Source of the DNA: Flavobacteriaceae bacterium GF1
GTDB lineage: Bacteria > Bacteroidota > Bacteroidia > Flavobacteriales > Flavobacteriaceae
Assembly: GCA_009797885.1 (NCBI GenBank)
Contig: WNKP01000017.1
Coordinates: 1-64,000 of the forward strand
Direction of reading: 5' to 3'
DNA length: 64,000 bases
In this document: positions 28,627 to 38,316 of the stretch, one piece after another
Numbering within the stretch: the first letter of the stretch is position 1
How the letters are laid out: each line of letters opens with the position of its first letter
The notes under the pieces: model-generated
Database searches by the model: none
Told to the model about the DNA's origin: nothing
The model's input: the letters and a program-made list of their open reading frames with translations, nothing else
Position numbers and translations under genes: made by a program

Positions 28627-29010
28627 CACTTCGGAGTAAATAAAGGAAAGCGATAAGTGCGAAGTCTTTTAGGCTTCGCACAGCTTTTTAAGGTATGTGG
28701 TTTTTTGTATTGGGATTTCTCACGTACGTTCGAAATGACCTTTACTTTGAAAGTATAATTTCGAAAGGGCAAAGCGAGTCCTCACTCCTTAACCCCTACT
28801 TACAGCCTACTAAAAAACCCACTCCTAAGTCTTCAGTCCTCACTTCGGAGTAAATAAAGGAAAGCGATAAGTGCGAAGTCTTTTAGGCTTCGCACAGCTT
28901 TTTAAGGTATGGTGGTTTTTTTGTTATTGGGATTTCTCACGTACGTTCGAAATGACCTTTATTTTAAAAGCATAATTTCGAAAGGGGGCAAAGCGAGTCC
29001 TCATTCCTCA
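28627..29010 (+). repeat. Two tandem ~210-nt units with terminator-like hairpins
   Basis: Each unit contains 'cttcggagtaaataaagg', then a stem GTGCGAAG/CTTCGCAC followed by 'agcttttt' (28657-28690 and 28871-28904; intrinsic-terminator-like on the plus strand), then 'GGATTTCTCACGTACGTTCG' and 'TTTCGAAAGGG'. The last element recurs at position 1 of the window. There is no gene in this ~960-nt gap. Confidence 0.75.
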
Positions 29011-29312
29011 TACCCCAATCCTCACTTACTGCCTACTAAAAACTGCCTACTCAAAAACCCTAATTCCTAAGTCTTCAGTTTTCAGTCCTCATACCCCAAT
29101 CCTCAACCCCCACCTACTGCTACTGCCTACTAAAAACTGCCAGCTCAAAAACCCACTCCTAAGTCTTCAGTTTTCAGTACTCATAACCCAAACCTTAACC
29201 CTCATTTACTGCCTACTCAAAGCTGCCAACTCAAAAACCACTCCTAACTCAGTCCTCAGTATTCAGCCATCAACGATTAACCATCAACCATCAACCACCA
29301 ACCATCAGCGAT
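29011..29312. repeat. Low-complexity C/T/A-rich repeats and ACCATYA array
   Basis: Degenerate copies of phrases such as 'ctgcctactaaaaactgcc' and 'cctaagtcttcagttttcag' alternate, ending in the ACCATYA heptamer array next to the stop at 29318. No coding signal was seen. Confidence 0.6.
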
Positions 29313-29317
29313 AAACA

Positions 29318-32200
29318 TCAATAATTCACATAGATCATTTTTGCCTCGTGGCCCAGCCCCGGTTCGTTATAGTCTATCACACATACGTAGGAACCCACGG
29401 GCACCAACCCGCGTTCATCGGTGCCGTCCCAACCATCGCTGGGTCCGCTATAATGCGCACTGAACAGCAACTGCTGGCTCAGGTCGTATATCCTCACCAC
29501 GTTGTTCCTATATTTTTCAAGGCCCTCGATCACAAAGGTATCGCCAACGCCATCGCCGTTGGGGGAAAACCCCCTGTTGAAATCCGCAAGGCGTGACCCA
29601 CAGTGCCCGGTCGCTTGCACGGTCACCAAGGCGGTCGCCGTGGCTATGTTGGTACCATGGGCAGCGGTAAGGGTGACCGTTACCGGGGCCCTCACATCGT
29701 CACAGGTAAAGGTATCCCTGTCCAAACTTAAGCTCGGGGACTTGTTACATCCACCATAGGTGGAACCGTTATCCACGTCCCCTGGAGAGATGGTCGCCTG
29801 ACCATTGGTGTCCAACCACACGGTGATGTCCTTTGCATTGGCCACCAGGTTGCCCAAATTTTCCGCAACGGTCACCACAGCGGTGGCCGTATCCGAATTA
29901 TCGCCTTGTGCAGCGGTAAGGGTCACTGTTACCGGGGTCCCCACATCACCACAGTCAAAGGTATCCCTGTCAAGGCTCAGTTCCGGGGTGTTGCCACAGC
30001 CATAATTGGAACCATTGTCCACCATATCGGGCGAGATGGTGGCCTGTCCGCTGGCATCCAACTGTACGGTGATGTCCTGCTGGACAATGGCCACCAGGTT
30101 GTCCAAATTTTCTTCCACGGTCACCGTGGCCGTTGCCGTGGCCGTTTGGTTTCCTTGTTCAACGGTAAGGGTCACGGTCACCTGGCCGACATCCTCACAG
30201 GTAAAAACGTTCTTGTCCAGGCTTAGGGAAATGGCGCCAGTGCCGTTACAGCCACTCCCGGAACCATTGTTCACTTGCCCGGGGCCGATGGAGGCCGTTC
30301 CATCAGCATCCAACGTAACGGTAATATCCTTGGAAACGGCCACAAGGCCATTGGTATAATCTTCCACGGTCACCACGGCGGTCGTTGAATCTGTCTGATT
30401 TCCAGAAGTAGCGGTAAGGGTCACCGTTACCGGGGTTCCCAAATCACCACAGTCAAAGGTATCCTTGTCCAAGCTCAACGTTACCGCATCTCCATCTTCG
30501 CAGTTATCGCCGGAACCATTGTCCACATCCCCTGGTGAGATGGTCACCAGCCCATTGGGGGCCAGCTGTACGGTAATGTCCTGGGCGACGGCCACGACCC
30601 CGGTGGTGCTGACAACGACTTCCTGTGCTGCCAGATTGGGCATGTTCGAGTCCCTATCGAATGCCGAGCTTGCGGGTACATTGATGGTGATATCGTCATC
30701 GTCCCCACAGATGGACATGGGGTTAACCTCAGCTGTATATTCGGATGCGTCGACGGCCTTAAAATTGCTGATCGTGGCATTGGCAACAACAATATCCCCT
30801 TCGTTGAAATCGGCGACCCCCCTGTCGAACTTGAAGGTAACTTCAAAGGGATCTGTGGTATTTATTGTTGCCGGTGCGCCCTCTATGGAAACACCACTTA
30901 CACCTATATGGTACATCTGCGCCCGACCAATATCCAGATTAATCTCAGTTTCAAAAATAAAACCATAGTCAGAAGCTCCCATGGCCAGGACCGACCCGTC
31001 CGAGGACAGACTGAGACTGTTCCTGCGGCCCCCCAATTCATAGTTGTTATGGTTACCATTAAAAGTAGTTACTACCTCCCAGGTATTATCGGGGCGATAT
31101 TTATAGATACGTACTCCACCTGCACTATGGAATATGCCAAATCCCTTCCTCTCCCCTACAGCTAAAATATTTGCATCATCGGACAATGCGATGGCATTTC
31201 CAAATGCTCCTTTTAATTCATTGCCTTTTAGCGTCCAATTATCATTGGCATCCCTTTGATACACACGTACAAATCCACCTGCATATCCGGTTGTAACCAA
31301 GGCATTACCATCTCCCGTCAACTCCACATTGCCCCCCTGCCAACGACGGTACAATGTTCCTTCATAACCCATAAAGTCGCCGCCCATCTGAACCCAGCTG
31401 CCGTTATCATTTCTATACACCCTTGTTATTAAACCTGCGGTTTCCCATACACCATGACTAATTTCATTTCCATGATTGGACGCTGTTATGGCCAGGGTAT
31501 TGCCGTCATCTGATAAAGACACGCTCATTCCCAATTGGTCATCTTTCTCGCCGCCTACAATATCGCTGCCCAGTTGGACCCAATTATCGCCGGCACCCCT
31601 TTTGAACACACGTACCTGGCCCGCACGGGAATGGCCGTCAACGTCAAAAAACCGGGCCCCTATGGCCACGGTAGTACCATCCCCGGACAGGCCCACGTCC
31701 CATCCCGATTCACTCCACGCTTGTGTACCATCAATATCACTGCCCACTTGTACCCAATTGTCATTGGCATCCCTTTCATACACACGTACATGGCCTGCAT
31801 TCGTACCTGATCCATCATTGCCCCTGGCCCCTATGGCCAGAACGGTACCATCATTCGACAGGCTTATGGTCCTTCCGGAGTCTTCTGCGTCATGAGTTTG
31901 ATGATTGGTCTCTGGTGCTATTGTCTCACCTATCTGTTCCCATTGCCCGGTGACCGCACTTTTTCCATAAACACGCACGGAACCATTGATCGCAACAATA
32001 CCATCATAGACATGATAATTTATACCCCAGCATCCTATGGCCACGGTATTGCCATCTTCAGACAAGCTTGTAGCTCTCCCTAGACCATGGTAGTAACCTT
32101 CCCCTTCGATGGTTTGTCCTATTTGTGCTTGGCCATAACCAGTATGGCCCACGAATGCCATAAAGATGGCGAGCAGTATTAATTGTAGTTTTCCTTTCAT
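29318..32200 (-). CDS. Beta-propeller and HYR/Ig-like surface protein, T9SS type B
   Basis: From MKGKLQLILLAIFMAFVGHTGYGQ (32200) the protein has 960 residues. Residues ~25-430 contain six to seven propeller-like blades with the pattern 'SLSDDGNTLAI-A...G-VRVY-R-A-DNWVQ-G-DI'. A Big_12-like Ig domain comes next (~440-540). Four or five beta-sandwich repeats of the type 'DITVQLDASGQATISPDMVDNGS...LSLDRDTFDCGDVGTPVTVTLTA' lead to a type B sorting domain ('RGFSPNGDGVGDTFVI', 'EAKMIYVNY'). Family knowledge suggests a surface-exposed binding protein; its ligand is not evident. The propeller is shared with the protein at 38666, and the beta-sandwich repeats with 452 and 32678, again showing module exchange. 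Confidence 0.93.
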   Translation of the reverse strand: MKGKLQLILLAIFMAFVGHTGYGQAQIGQTIEGEGYYHGLGRATSLSEDGNTVAIGCWGINYHVYDGIVAINGSVRVYGKSAVTGQWEQIGETIAPETNHQTHDAEDSGRTISLSNDGTVLAIGARGNDGSGTNAGHVRVYERDANDNWVQVGSDIDGTQAWSESGWDVGLSGDGTTVAIGARFFDVDGHSRAGQVRVFKRGAGDNWVQLGSDIVGGEKDDQLGMSVSLSDDGNTLAITASNHGNEISHGVWETAGLITRVYRNDNGSWVQMGGDFMGYEGTLYRRWQGGNVELTGDGNALVTTGYAGGFVRVYQRDANDNWTLKGNELKGAFGNAIALSDDANILAVGERKGFGIFHSAGGVRIYKYRPDNTWEVVTTFNGNHNNYELGGRRNSLSLSSDGSVLAMGASDYGFIFETEINLDIGRAQMYHIGVSGVSIEGAPATINTTDPFEVTFKFDRGVADFNEGDIVVANATISNFKAVDASEYTAEVNPMSICGDDDDITINVPASSAFDRDSNMPNLAAQEVVVSTTGVVAVAQDITVQLAPNGLVTISPGDVDNGSGDNCEDGDAVTLSLDKDTFDCGDLGTPVTVTLTATSGNQTDSTTAVVTVEDYTNGLVAVSKDITVTLDADGTASIGPGQVNNGSGSGCNGTGAISLSLDKNVFTCEDVGQVTVTLTVEQGNQTATATATVTVEENLDNLVAIVQQDITVQLDASGQATISPDMVDNGSNYGCGNTPELSLDRDTFDCGDVGTPVTVTLTAAQGDNSDTATAVVTVAENLGNLVANAKDITVWLDTNGQATISPGDVDNGSTYGGCNKSPSLSLDRDTFTCDDVRAPVTVTLTAAHGTNIATATALVTVQATGHCGSRLADFNRGFSPNGDGVGDTFVIEGLEKYRNNVVRIYDLSQQLLFSAHYSGPSDGWDGTDERGLVPVGSYVCVIDYNEPGLGHEAKMIYVNY

Positions 32201-32224
32201 TCTATTTATCTTTTTGAATATTGA

Positions 32225-32289
32225 TTCAAAAGAATAATAGACAAAGAGAGCATCCAACAATCAGTGTTAAAACCTGTTAAAAAAGGGAC
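32225..32289 (-). promoter_or_regulatory. Direct-repeat operator plus promoter, copy I
   Basis: Core 32263-32289: GTCCC, 18 nt, CACT in gene sense; TTGTTG follows as -33 and an AT-rich -7 region lies within the next 25 nt. It serves the gene starting at 32200. Confidence 0.65.
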
Positions 32290-32458
32290 GTAACAGGGTG
32301 TTTTTGGGATTTTAAAGGAAGGAATCGAATGCCGTTTTGTGGTGCTGCCTTTACCATATGACCACGTACACAGACCTTCAAACCTATCTTTACTTTACCC
32401 ATAAAAGTGCCCACATTTTTTAAAACAGGGGTCAAGAAAGACCAAGCAAGGACAAACG

Positions 32459-32660
32459 ATGTCCAAAAAATACACCTTCCCTATCCATACCGTTGAATGG
32501 ACCATCTCGAATACATCGAGGAATACCGGCCCAATGGTAAATTGAACATGTTCAATTTACCATTGGGCAACGGAACCCCTGCGATCACCATGGCATTCAC
32601 CCTCTACATCACCTCGATAGCCCCAAACATAGGTTCCAAGGAAAGTATGCCCTTATAGAG
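32459..32660 (+). pseudogene. Eroded coding fragment, relative of the one at 4213
   Basis: Starts MSKKYTFPIHTVEW; a one-base shift then gives a frame 'EYIEEYRPNGKLNMFNLPLG' and 'AITMAFTLYITSIAPNI' before a stop. Parts of both stretches align with 4213-4380. The split frame indicates a frameshifted remnant of an unidentified small gene. Confidence 0.4.
32529..32568. repeat. Perfect 40-bp palindrome
   Basis: GCCCAATGGTAAATTGAACA is followed at once by its exact reverse complement, with centre ACATGT and no spacer. It lies ~110 nt beyond the stop of the minus-strand gene at 32678. It could form a cruciform or a long RNA hairpin; no T-tract follows. Confidence 0.9.
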
Positions 32661-32677
32661 ACAATAAACCTGAAAAA

Positions 32678-35600
32678 TCAATAATTCACATAAATCATTT
32701 TTGCCTCGTGACCCCTATCCGGTTCGTTATAGTCTATGACACATACATAGGAGCCCACGGGTACCGTCCCGCCTTCATGAGTGCCGTCCCAGGCATCGCC
32801 TGGTCCACCATAATGGGCGCTGAACAACAAGCGTTGACTCAGGTCGTATATCTTCACCACGTTGTTCCCATATTTTTCAAGGTCTTCGATCACCAGGGTA
32901 TCGCCAATACCATCGCCGTTGGGGGAAAATCCCCTATTGAAATCGGCAAGGGCCGGGTTGGGCCCACAATTGCCGAACACGGTCACCATGGCGGTGGTTG
33001 AGGAGGCTGGGCCGCCCAGGGCAGCAGCGGTAAGGGTGACCATCACCGAAGTGCCCACATGGCTACAATCAAAAGTGTCCAGGTCCAGGCTCAATTCCGG
33101 GGTACTGCCACAGCCATAGGAGCCATTGTCGATATCCTCTGGCGAGATGGTGGCCCTTCCGTTGTCATCCAGCTGTACGGCAATGTCCCGGGCAATGGCC
33201 ACAAAGCTATTCGGATCCGCTTCCACGGCCACCCTTGCGCTTGCCGGCAGATTGGTGAAACCGGGCATATCCACTGCATTGGCAGGGAGATCAATGGTAA
33301 CGGCACCGTTACAGGATGTCGGGGTGATTTCCACGGTATATAGGGAACCGCTTCCCGTAAAATGGTCTGCTACGGCATTGCCCAGACCAATGTCGTCCAT
33401 CGTAAAACCTGTCACATCCAAATCGAACCGAAAGGTGACCGTAAAGGCCGATAAATCAATCGGTTCCGTCGGCGCTTCTATGGAAACCCCGATTCCTTCC
33501 CTGATGGACCTGAACCCTGTCCACCCGGCATCCTCGTAGTTGGCCCTGATCCTTCCGGCAGGGGTGGCCGAGGGAACGATCAAATCTATCTGGCCACGGT
33601 CCGCGTTCGTAAAGGTGTTTTCTTCAATCGATGGGGGGACGAAGGCCATTGCTATCACTGTAGCCAGGTCCGGATTGTCAGTAAAGGCGTTGGCACCGAT
33701 ACCGGTAACGTTCTCGGGAATGGTCACACTGGTCAACAGGTTGCCCTGAAAGGCGCCGTCCCCGATATCGGTCACGTTCCGACCGATCGCCACGCTGGTC
33801 AATTCGTTGTAACGAAAAGCACCATTGCCGATATCGGTAACGTTTTCAGGAACGGTCACACCGGTCAATCGATTGTCAGCAAAGGCACTGGCCCCGATAC
33901 GGGTAACGCTTTCGGGAATGGCAATATCCTCCAGGCTGTTATCCGCAAAGGCAAAGTCCCCGATACTTACCACACCGTCCGGTATGGTAAGGGCGCCGAT
34001 CAGATTTCGTCCAATAAAGGCGTCTTCACCAATCTTGGTGACCTTGAACTCGTGCCCCACATGTTCCACAGGGTCGAATAGTTCCAAAACAGTACGATCA
34101 TCGTCCCCATTGTTTATTACCGTAACGGTGTTGGTGGTGCCGAATGCGGTCACTTGGTACTTGACAACGGCAGTGGCGGCATCGCGCTCCACCGTAAAGG
34201 TATCGCCGATATTCACCTTTGCCTTGATGGACCTGAACCCAAAGCTGTTCCAGACCGGTACATAATTATCGAACGCACCATTGGGAACGATCACATCGAT
34301 AGTGCCACGATCGGTAAAGGCGTCGGTGCCAAGCTCTGGAGGGTCACTGCTCCCCAATTCCACCGTGGCAAGGCCCGGGTTGCCCGCAAAGGCACCATCC
34401 CCGATATGGGCCACGCCTTCGGGAATTTCCACACTGGTCAATTGGTTGTTCTGGAAAGCACCGGCCCCGATACCGGAGACCGTAAATCCAATCATAGCAT
34501 CACTTCCAGAGAGTCCCGCCACCTCCTCGGAGACTTCCACCTCCGTGGGTATGGTAAGGTCCCCCGTATTTTCATTATCGATTATGGTGACCGTGTTGGG
34601 GTTGAATTCCGTTATTTGATATGTGATGCCACCTACTTCAAAGGTCATGCCAACGTCCCCTACTTCCCTGATGGATTTAAAACCAACCCAATCACCATCA
34701 GTAGCGTGTATGTAGAGGAATCTGTTAATACCGCGATCGCCAATTGTGGGAACGACCACATCTATTTGATTCCGAATATCTATCTCTCCACCTATTAATC
34801 CCCCTGGGCCCGGAGCTGCAAAGGCTCCAATATTCAGATTTAGCCTTTGATCGCCCGTTTGTTCCACCACGACCCTGGTAAGGTCTTGGTTACCGCCAAA
34901 AGCACCATTGTTTATAAAGGTAATGTTGGCTGGAATGGTCACCTCGGTCAATTCGTTACGCTGAAAAATACCAATCCCAATCTCCGTAAGCCCCTGCCCA
35001 ATGGTCACACTGGTCAAAGCGTTACGGGCAAAAGCACCACCTATGATCTCGGTAACGCTGTCGGGAATGTCAAGGTGCCCCTCCAATCCGCTGTTCTCAA
35101 AAGCCCGCTCCGCAATACTGGTAACCCCTTCGGGAATGGTCACACTGGAAAAGGCGTTGTTCTCAAAGGCACCTCGCTCTATAGTGGTAATGGTTTCGGG
35201 AAGCTCAACACCGGTCAATCCGTGATTAAAAAAAGCATTTTCCCCAATACCGGTAACGGTATAGTGCATCCCATGGAACACCCTTTCGGGTATAACCACA
35301 TCGAGCGGGCCGCCGGCACTTCTTCCGATCACTTTCACTGTTCTATCCGAGTCCGAGGTTACCTCATATTGTATACCGTCACCCGCAAAGGTAAAGTTGC
35401 GGCCAACGGTCAGTTCTTCAAGAATGTTATACCGCCCCCAATCGTCGACTTCCCCTGCATAATTACCCCTGGCGCCCCTGGGAACGATTATAGTTACTTG
35501 GCCAAAGTGTTTGTCATTCTCCTGTTCAAAGACACGATGACCAACCTCGAGAAGGGTTGGGGGATTGGAGTTCTCTATCCCCACAGTCACCAAACCATTA

Positions 35601-36763
35601 TTGTTCGCAAAAGCGGTTTGCCCAATACTGGTCACACTACTTGGTATGGTTATGCTGACCAAGAAGTTACGATTAAAAGCACTTCGGCCTATTACTTCAA
35701 GGTTTTCGTGAAAGAAAACCTCGTTCAATGCATTGCTACTAAAAACAGCTGTCTCAAGGGTTGTCACCTTGGGCGGTATGGTCACAGTTTTCAAACTTTG
35801 GCCTCCAAAAGCCGTTGACCCAATAGTTTCCAAACTCTCCGGTAGGGTCAGACTGGTCAATTTGGGGGATAGCGCGGCGTCGAAGAAGCTGAAGTTGGGG
35901 TCGGGGTGATTGTTTGCGTCCCTATTATTAAAAGCGCCATTCCCGATTTCGGTCACACCTTCGGGAATTTCAAGATGTCCAGTTAATCCGGCGAATATAA
36001 AAGCGCCCTCCCCGATATGGGTCAGATGCTCCGGTAGGGTTATACCGGCTAAGTCGTTGTCCCGAAAAGCGAAATCCCCGATGTGGGTCACACTGTTTGG
36101 TAGGGTCACACTGGTCAATTCTTTGCTTTGAAAAGCCCCTTCCCCAATATGGGTAACCGTAAGGCCATTTATGGTTTCAGGGATGTTTATACTGGTGGCC
36201 GTACCAATATACCCCGTAATTGTACCCGTTGCAGGGTCAAACTCGAAATCACCGGGATCGGTCACGTCGCTTTCCTCTTCCGTAATGGATTTAAAGCCCT
36301 GCCACCCATTGATGGCGAACGGGTTTTGATAGGCATTTGTAGTTCCTACAGGCACTATCAGGTCTATTTCGTCCCTGTCATCAAATGCATCCGGGGCAAG
36401 GGATGGAGGAACGATGGCCTTTACCACCACTGTGGCAAGGCTTGGGTTGCCCGTAAACGCATTGGCACCGATACTGCCACCACCGGTAACGCTTTCGGGA
36501 ATGGTAACACTGGTCAATCCACTGTTCTCAAAAGCATTGGTCCAAATAACGGTGACACCGAAGTTGGTGCTCCCATTGGTCACGGTTTCGGGGATGATAA
36601 AGTCCCCTAAATTTGTATTTGTATTGCTCCTTATGGCAACCGTTTCGGTATCGGGGATCACTTCATATGTGATGTCTGATACTGTAAATGTCTGCCCATA
36701 GCCCGTAAGGCCCAGTACCACCACAAAAATGGTAGATAGTATAAATTGTAATTGTTTTTTCAT
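32678..36763 (-). CDS. BspA-like leucine-rich repeat surface protein, T9SS type B
   Basis: A 1361-residue protein; signal peptide MKKQLQFILSTIFVVVLGLTGYGQ. Several LRR_5 clusters, more divergent than in the neighbouring proteins (for example 'LTSVTIPENVTGIGANAFTDNPDLA'), occupy ~40-1090 and are framed by the same cap modules. A Big_12-like Ig domain (~1095-1185), one beta-sandwich repeat ('DIAVQLDDNGRATISPEDIDNGS') and a type B sorting domain ('RGFSPNGDGIGDTLVI', 'EAKMIYVNY') follow. Here the BspA-type ectodomain carries a type B signal, whereas 452, 4608 and 25970 carry type A, so sorting signal and ectodomain are exchanged independently. Surface display is expected. Confidence 0.94.
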   Translation of the reverse strand: MKKQLQFILSTIFVVVLGLTGYGQTFTVSDITYEVIPDTETVAIRSNTNTNLGDFIIPETVTNGSTNFGVTVIWTNAFENSGLTSVTIPESVTGGGSIGANAFTGNPSLATVVVKAIVPPSLAPDAFDDRDEIDLIVPVGTTNAYQNPFAINGWQGFKSITEEESDVTDPGDFEFDPATGTITGYIGTATSINIPETINGLTVTHIGEGAFQSKELTSVTLPNSVTHIGDFAFRDNDLAGITLPEHLTHIGEGAFIFAGLTGHLEIPEGVTEIGNGAFNNRDANNHPDPNFSFFDAALSPKLTSLTLPESLETIGSTAFGGQSLKTVTIPPKVTTLETAVFSSNALNEVFFHENLEVIGRSAFNRNFLVSITIPSSVTSIGQTAFANNNGLVTVGIENSNPPTLLEVGHRVFEQENDKHFGQVTIIVPRGARGNYAGEVDDWGRYNILEELTVGRNFTFAGDGIQYEVTSDSDRTVKVIGRSAGGPLDVVIPERVFHGMHYTVTGIGENAFFNHGLTGVELPETITTIERGAFENNAFSSVTIPEGVTSIAERAFENSGLEGHLDIPDSVTEIIGGAFARNALTSVTIGQGLTEIGIGIFQRNELTEVTIPANITFINNGAFGGNQDLTRVVVEQTGDQRLNLNIGAFAAPGPGGLIGGEIDIRNQIDVVVPTIGDRGINRFLYIHATDGDWVGFKSIREVGDVGMTFEVGGITYQITEFNPNTVTIIDNENTGDLTIPTEVEVSEEVAGLSGSDAMIGFTVSGIGAGAFQNNQLTSVEIPEGVAHIGDGAFAGNPGLATVELGSSDPPELGTDAFTDRGTIDVIVPNGAFDNYVPVWNSFGFRSIKAKVNIGDTFTVERDAATAVVKYQVTAFGTTNTVTVINNGDDDRTVLELFDPVEHVGHEFKVTKIGEDAFIGRNLIGALTIPDGVVSIGDFAFADNSLEDIAIPESVTRIGASAFADNRLTGVTVPENVTDIGNGAFRYNELTSVAIGRNVTDIGDGAFQGNLLTSVTIPENVTGIGANAFTDNPDLATVIAMAFVPPSIEENTFTNADRGQIDLIVPSATPAGRIRANYEDAGWTGFRSIREGIGVSIEAPTEPIDLSAFTVTFRFDLDVTGFTMDDIGLGNAVADHFTGSGSLYTVEITPTSCNGAVTIDLPANAVDMPGFTNLPASARVAVEADPNSFVAIARDIAVQLDDNGRATISPEDIDNGSYGCGSTPELSLDLDTFDCSHVGTSVMVTLTAAALGGPASSTTAMVTVFGNCGPNPALADFNRGFSPNGDGIGDTLVIEDLEKYGNNVVKIYDLSQRLLFSAHYGGPGDAWDGTHEGGTVPVGSYVCVIDYNEPDRGHEAKMIYVNY

Positions 36764-36787
36764 TTTATATGCACTTTTGAATATTAT

Positions 36788-36856
36788 TTAGAACAAATAA
36801 TGACCGAACAGAGAAAGCATCCAATAATTAGTGCCGAACCTTATTAAAAAAGGGAT
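36788..36856 (-). promoter_or_regulatory. Direct-repeat operator plus promoter, copy J
   Basis: Core 36830-36856: ATCCC, 18 nt, CACT in gene sense; TTATTG, ~19 nt, CATTATTTG follow. It drives the LRR gene starting at 36763. Confidence 0.65.
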
Positions 36857-37024
36857 AAAATAGGGGGCTTCTGGGGATAAGAGGAATCCAGTACTTGACC
36901 TATTCATTGGAAAACGGTTCAACAATACTGGAGGAAAACGACTTGAAAACCAATAAATTGGGAAGGGAGCTTGACATCCAAGCCCTTAATTTGGAATAAA
37001 GCAATTTTTGGAACAACAACGGAA

Positions 37025-37048
37025 AGGCCCCTTGTCATTTGTAAGGGC
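37025..37048 (-). terminator. Weak hairpin after lipoprotein gene
   Basis: In gene sense GCCCTT pairs with AAGGGGC around a 9-nt loop, followed by CTTTCC. It lies directly after the stop at 37051. The pairing has a bulge and the T-tract is poor. Confidence 0.35.
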
Positions 37049-37050
37049 TT

Positions 37051-37602
37051 TTATTCCCCTACTCTAAAATAATGGGTTTCTGGGGTGTCTTTAGAAAAAT
37101 TAGTGATATTGACCTCTATGTGTTCTGAATAATAAGGCGTATTGGAGTTAAAATTGACAGCATCAAAACTTAAGGAATATTCACCTTCTTCAACCAGGAT
37201 AATCCCCATCCGGGATTCATAGGTATTTGTACCTGTATTTAACCTCGCAACATTGACAGTTTCATTTGGCGAGTAGAAAAGTTCTTCTTTAACGAAAACC
37301 CCTTCATACGAATTGGAAAAAATCGATAATTTTCGAAAATCAGGAGAATAAAAAAACGCTTTGGAGTTTGAGGTTTCGTATATATCAAGTTTATTATCGT
37401 AACCATCTTCATCCAGATACCTACTAAAGCTTAAAGTAAAGATTATGGTATCCCCTACTTGATAGTTTTTCTCATTTTCAAATGTAAAGGCATCAGCAAT
37501 GGTTATCCAAGGATAATGATAATAATCATCATCATAGCCCGAAAAACACGCTATAACGGTCAAACCCATTAAACCTAGAATACATACAACTGATTTTTTC
37601 AT
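37051..37602 (-). CDS. Predicted lipoprotein of unknown function
   Basis: A 183-residue protein with a lipoprotein signal: basic start, hydrophobic core and lipobox LTVIAC with Cys19. The mature part is beta-rich and acidic ('YQVGDTIIFTLSFSRYLDEDGYDNKLDIYE', 'ESRMGIILVEEGEYSLSFD'), resembling a single Ig-like sandwich. It is likely anchored in the outer membrane. Family not recognised. It is followed on the same strand by nothing within 280 nt and preceded by a barrel gene ~97 nt away, with which it may be expressed. Confidence 0.7.
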   Translation of the reverse strand: MKKSVVCILGLMGLTVIACFSGYDDDYYHYPWITIADAFTFENEKNYQVGDTIIFTLSFSRYLDEDGYDNKLDIYETSNSKAFFYSPDFRKLSIFSNSYEGVFVKEELFYSPNETVNVARLNTGTNTYESRMGIILVEEGEYSLSFDAVNFNSNTPYYSEHIEVNITNFSKDTPETHYFRVGE

Positions 37603-37698
37603 CCGTATAAAATCTTAAGACACTCCGTAATTCGCAAAAACCTTATTCATTTCGATGGTTAAATTTCCCGATGAAAAGATTTATGCGTATTTCATATA

Positions 37699-38280
37699 CT
37701 AAAATCTAAATCCTAAATTGATACCGGATTGGGCAACGGAAACACCAAAATCTTCATAATATTCAGCAATAATATCTCCGCCCAACCCTAACATTAATTC
37801 CAGGGAAATACGTTTTTTGAACAATAAAAACTTTTGACCCATTCCCATACCCAATGCAAGATTGGTGTAGTTTTCGGTTTCCCTACGGTATACTCCATAG
37901 CCTTCAGTGGTGGTTCTTCGCCGAACTTCATTTGACCTTCCCCCATAAAGGCTTGTAAAGATCTGAAGAAAGAAACTGTTTCGTTGATTGCCCCTCACAT
38001 ACCATCGCCCATAGGGGGTTATCCCATAATCCCTGGTGTATTTGCCATATCCGTCATTAAAATTCCTGCTATTGAGTCCGTATCTTCCGTACCATACACC
38101 TATACCAGCGGAAAAATTCTTCGAAAAAGCATTTTCATATATCAAATAAGCGGACTGATCTACCATTAAATGGCTAGCATTCATAGCGATATCATTTCCA
38201 TAGGTAGGGTTTATAGTACTTTCCTGACCTGAAGAGCAAAAGATGCCAAGAAAAAAACCAATCAATGGAAGTCTTTTCAT
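37699..38280 (-). CDS. Outer-membrane beta-barrel protein
   Basis: A 193-residue protein; signal peptide MKRLPLIGFFLGIFCSSGQ. Alternating strands ('FSAGIGVWYGRYGLNSRNF', 'YGRWYVRGNQRNSFFLQIFTSLYGG', 'LGMGMGQKFLLFKKRISLELMLGLGGDI') and the terminal 'GINLGFRF' with C-terminal Phe mark a small barrel of DUF3575-type. Its end resembles the protein at 18118 ('GLNFGWRF'). Cargo or partner unknown. Confidence 0.8.
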   Translation of the reverse strand: MKRLPLIGFFLGIFCSSGQESTINPTYGNDIAMNASHLMVDQSAYLIYENAFSKNFSAGIGVWYGRYGLNSRNFNDGYGKYTRDYGITPYGRWYVRGNQRNSFFLQIFTSLYGGRSNEVRRRTTTEGYGVYRRETENYTNLALGMGMGQKFLLFKKRISLELMLGLGGDIIAEYYEDFGVSVAQSGINLGFRF

Positions 38281-38316
38281 TTTTACGATTAATGGTTTTT
38301 TGGTGGTGGTGCCTTA

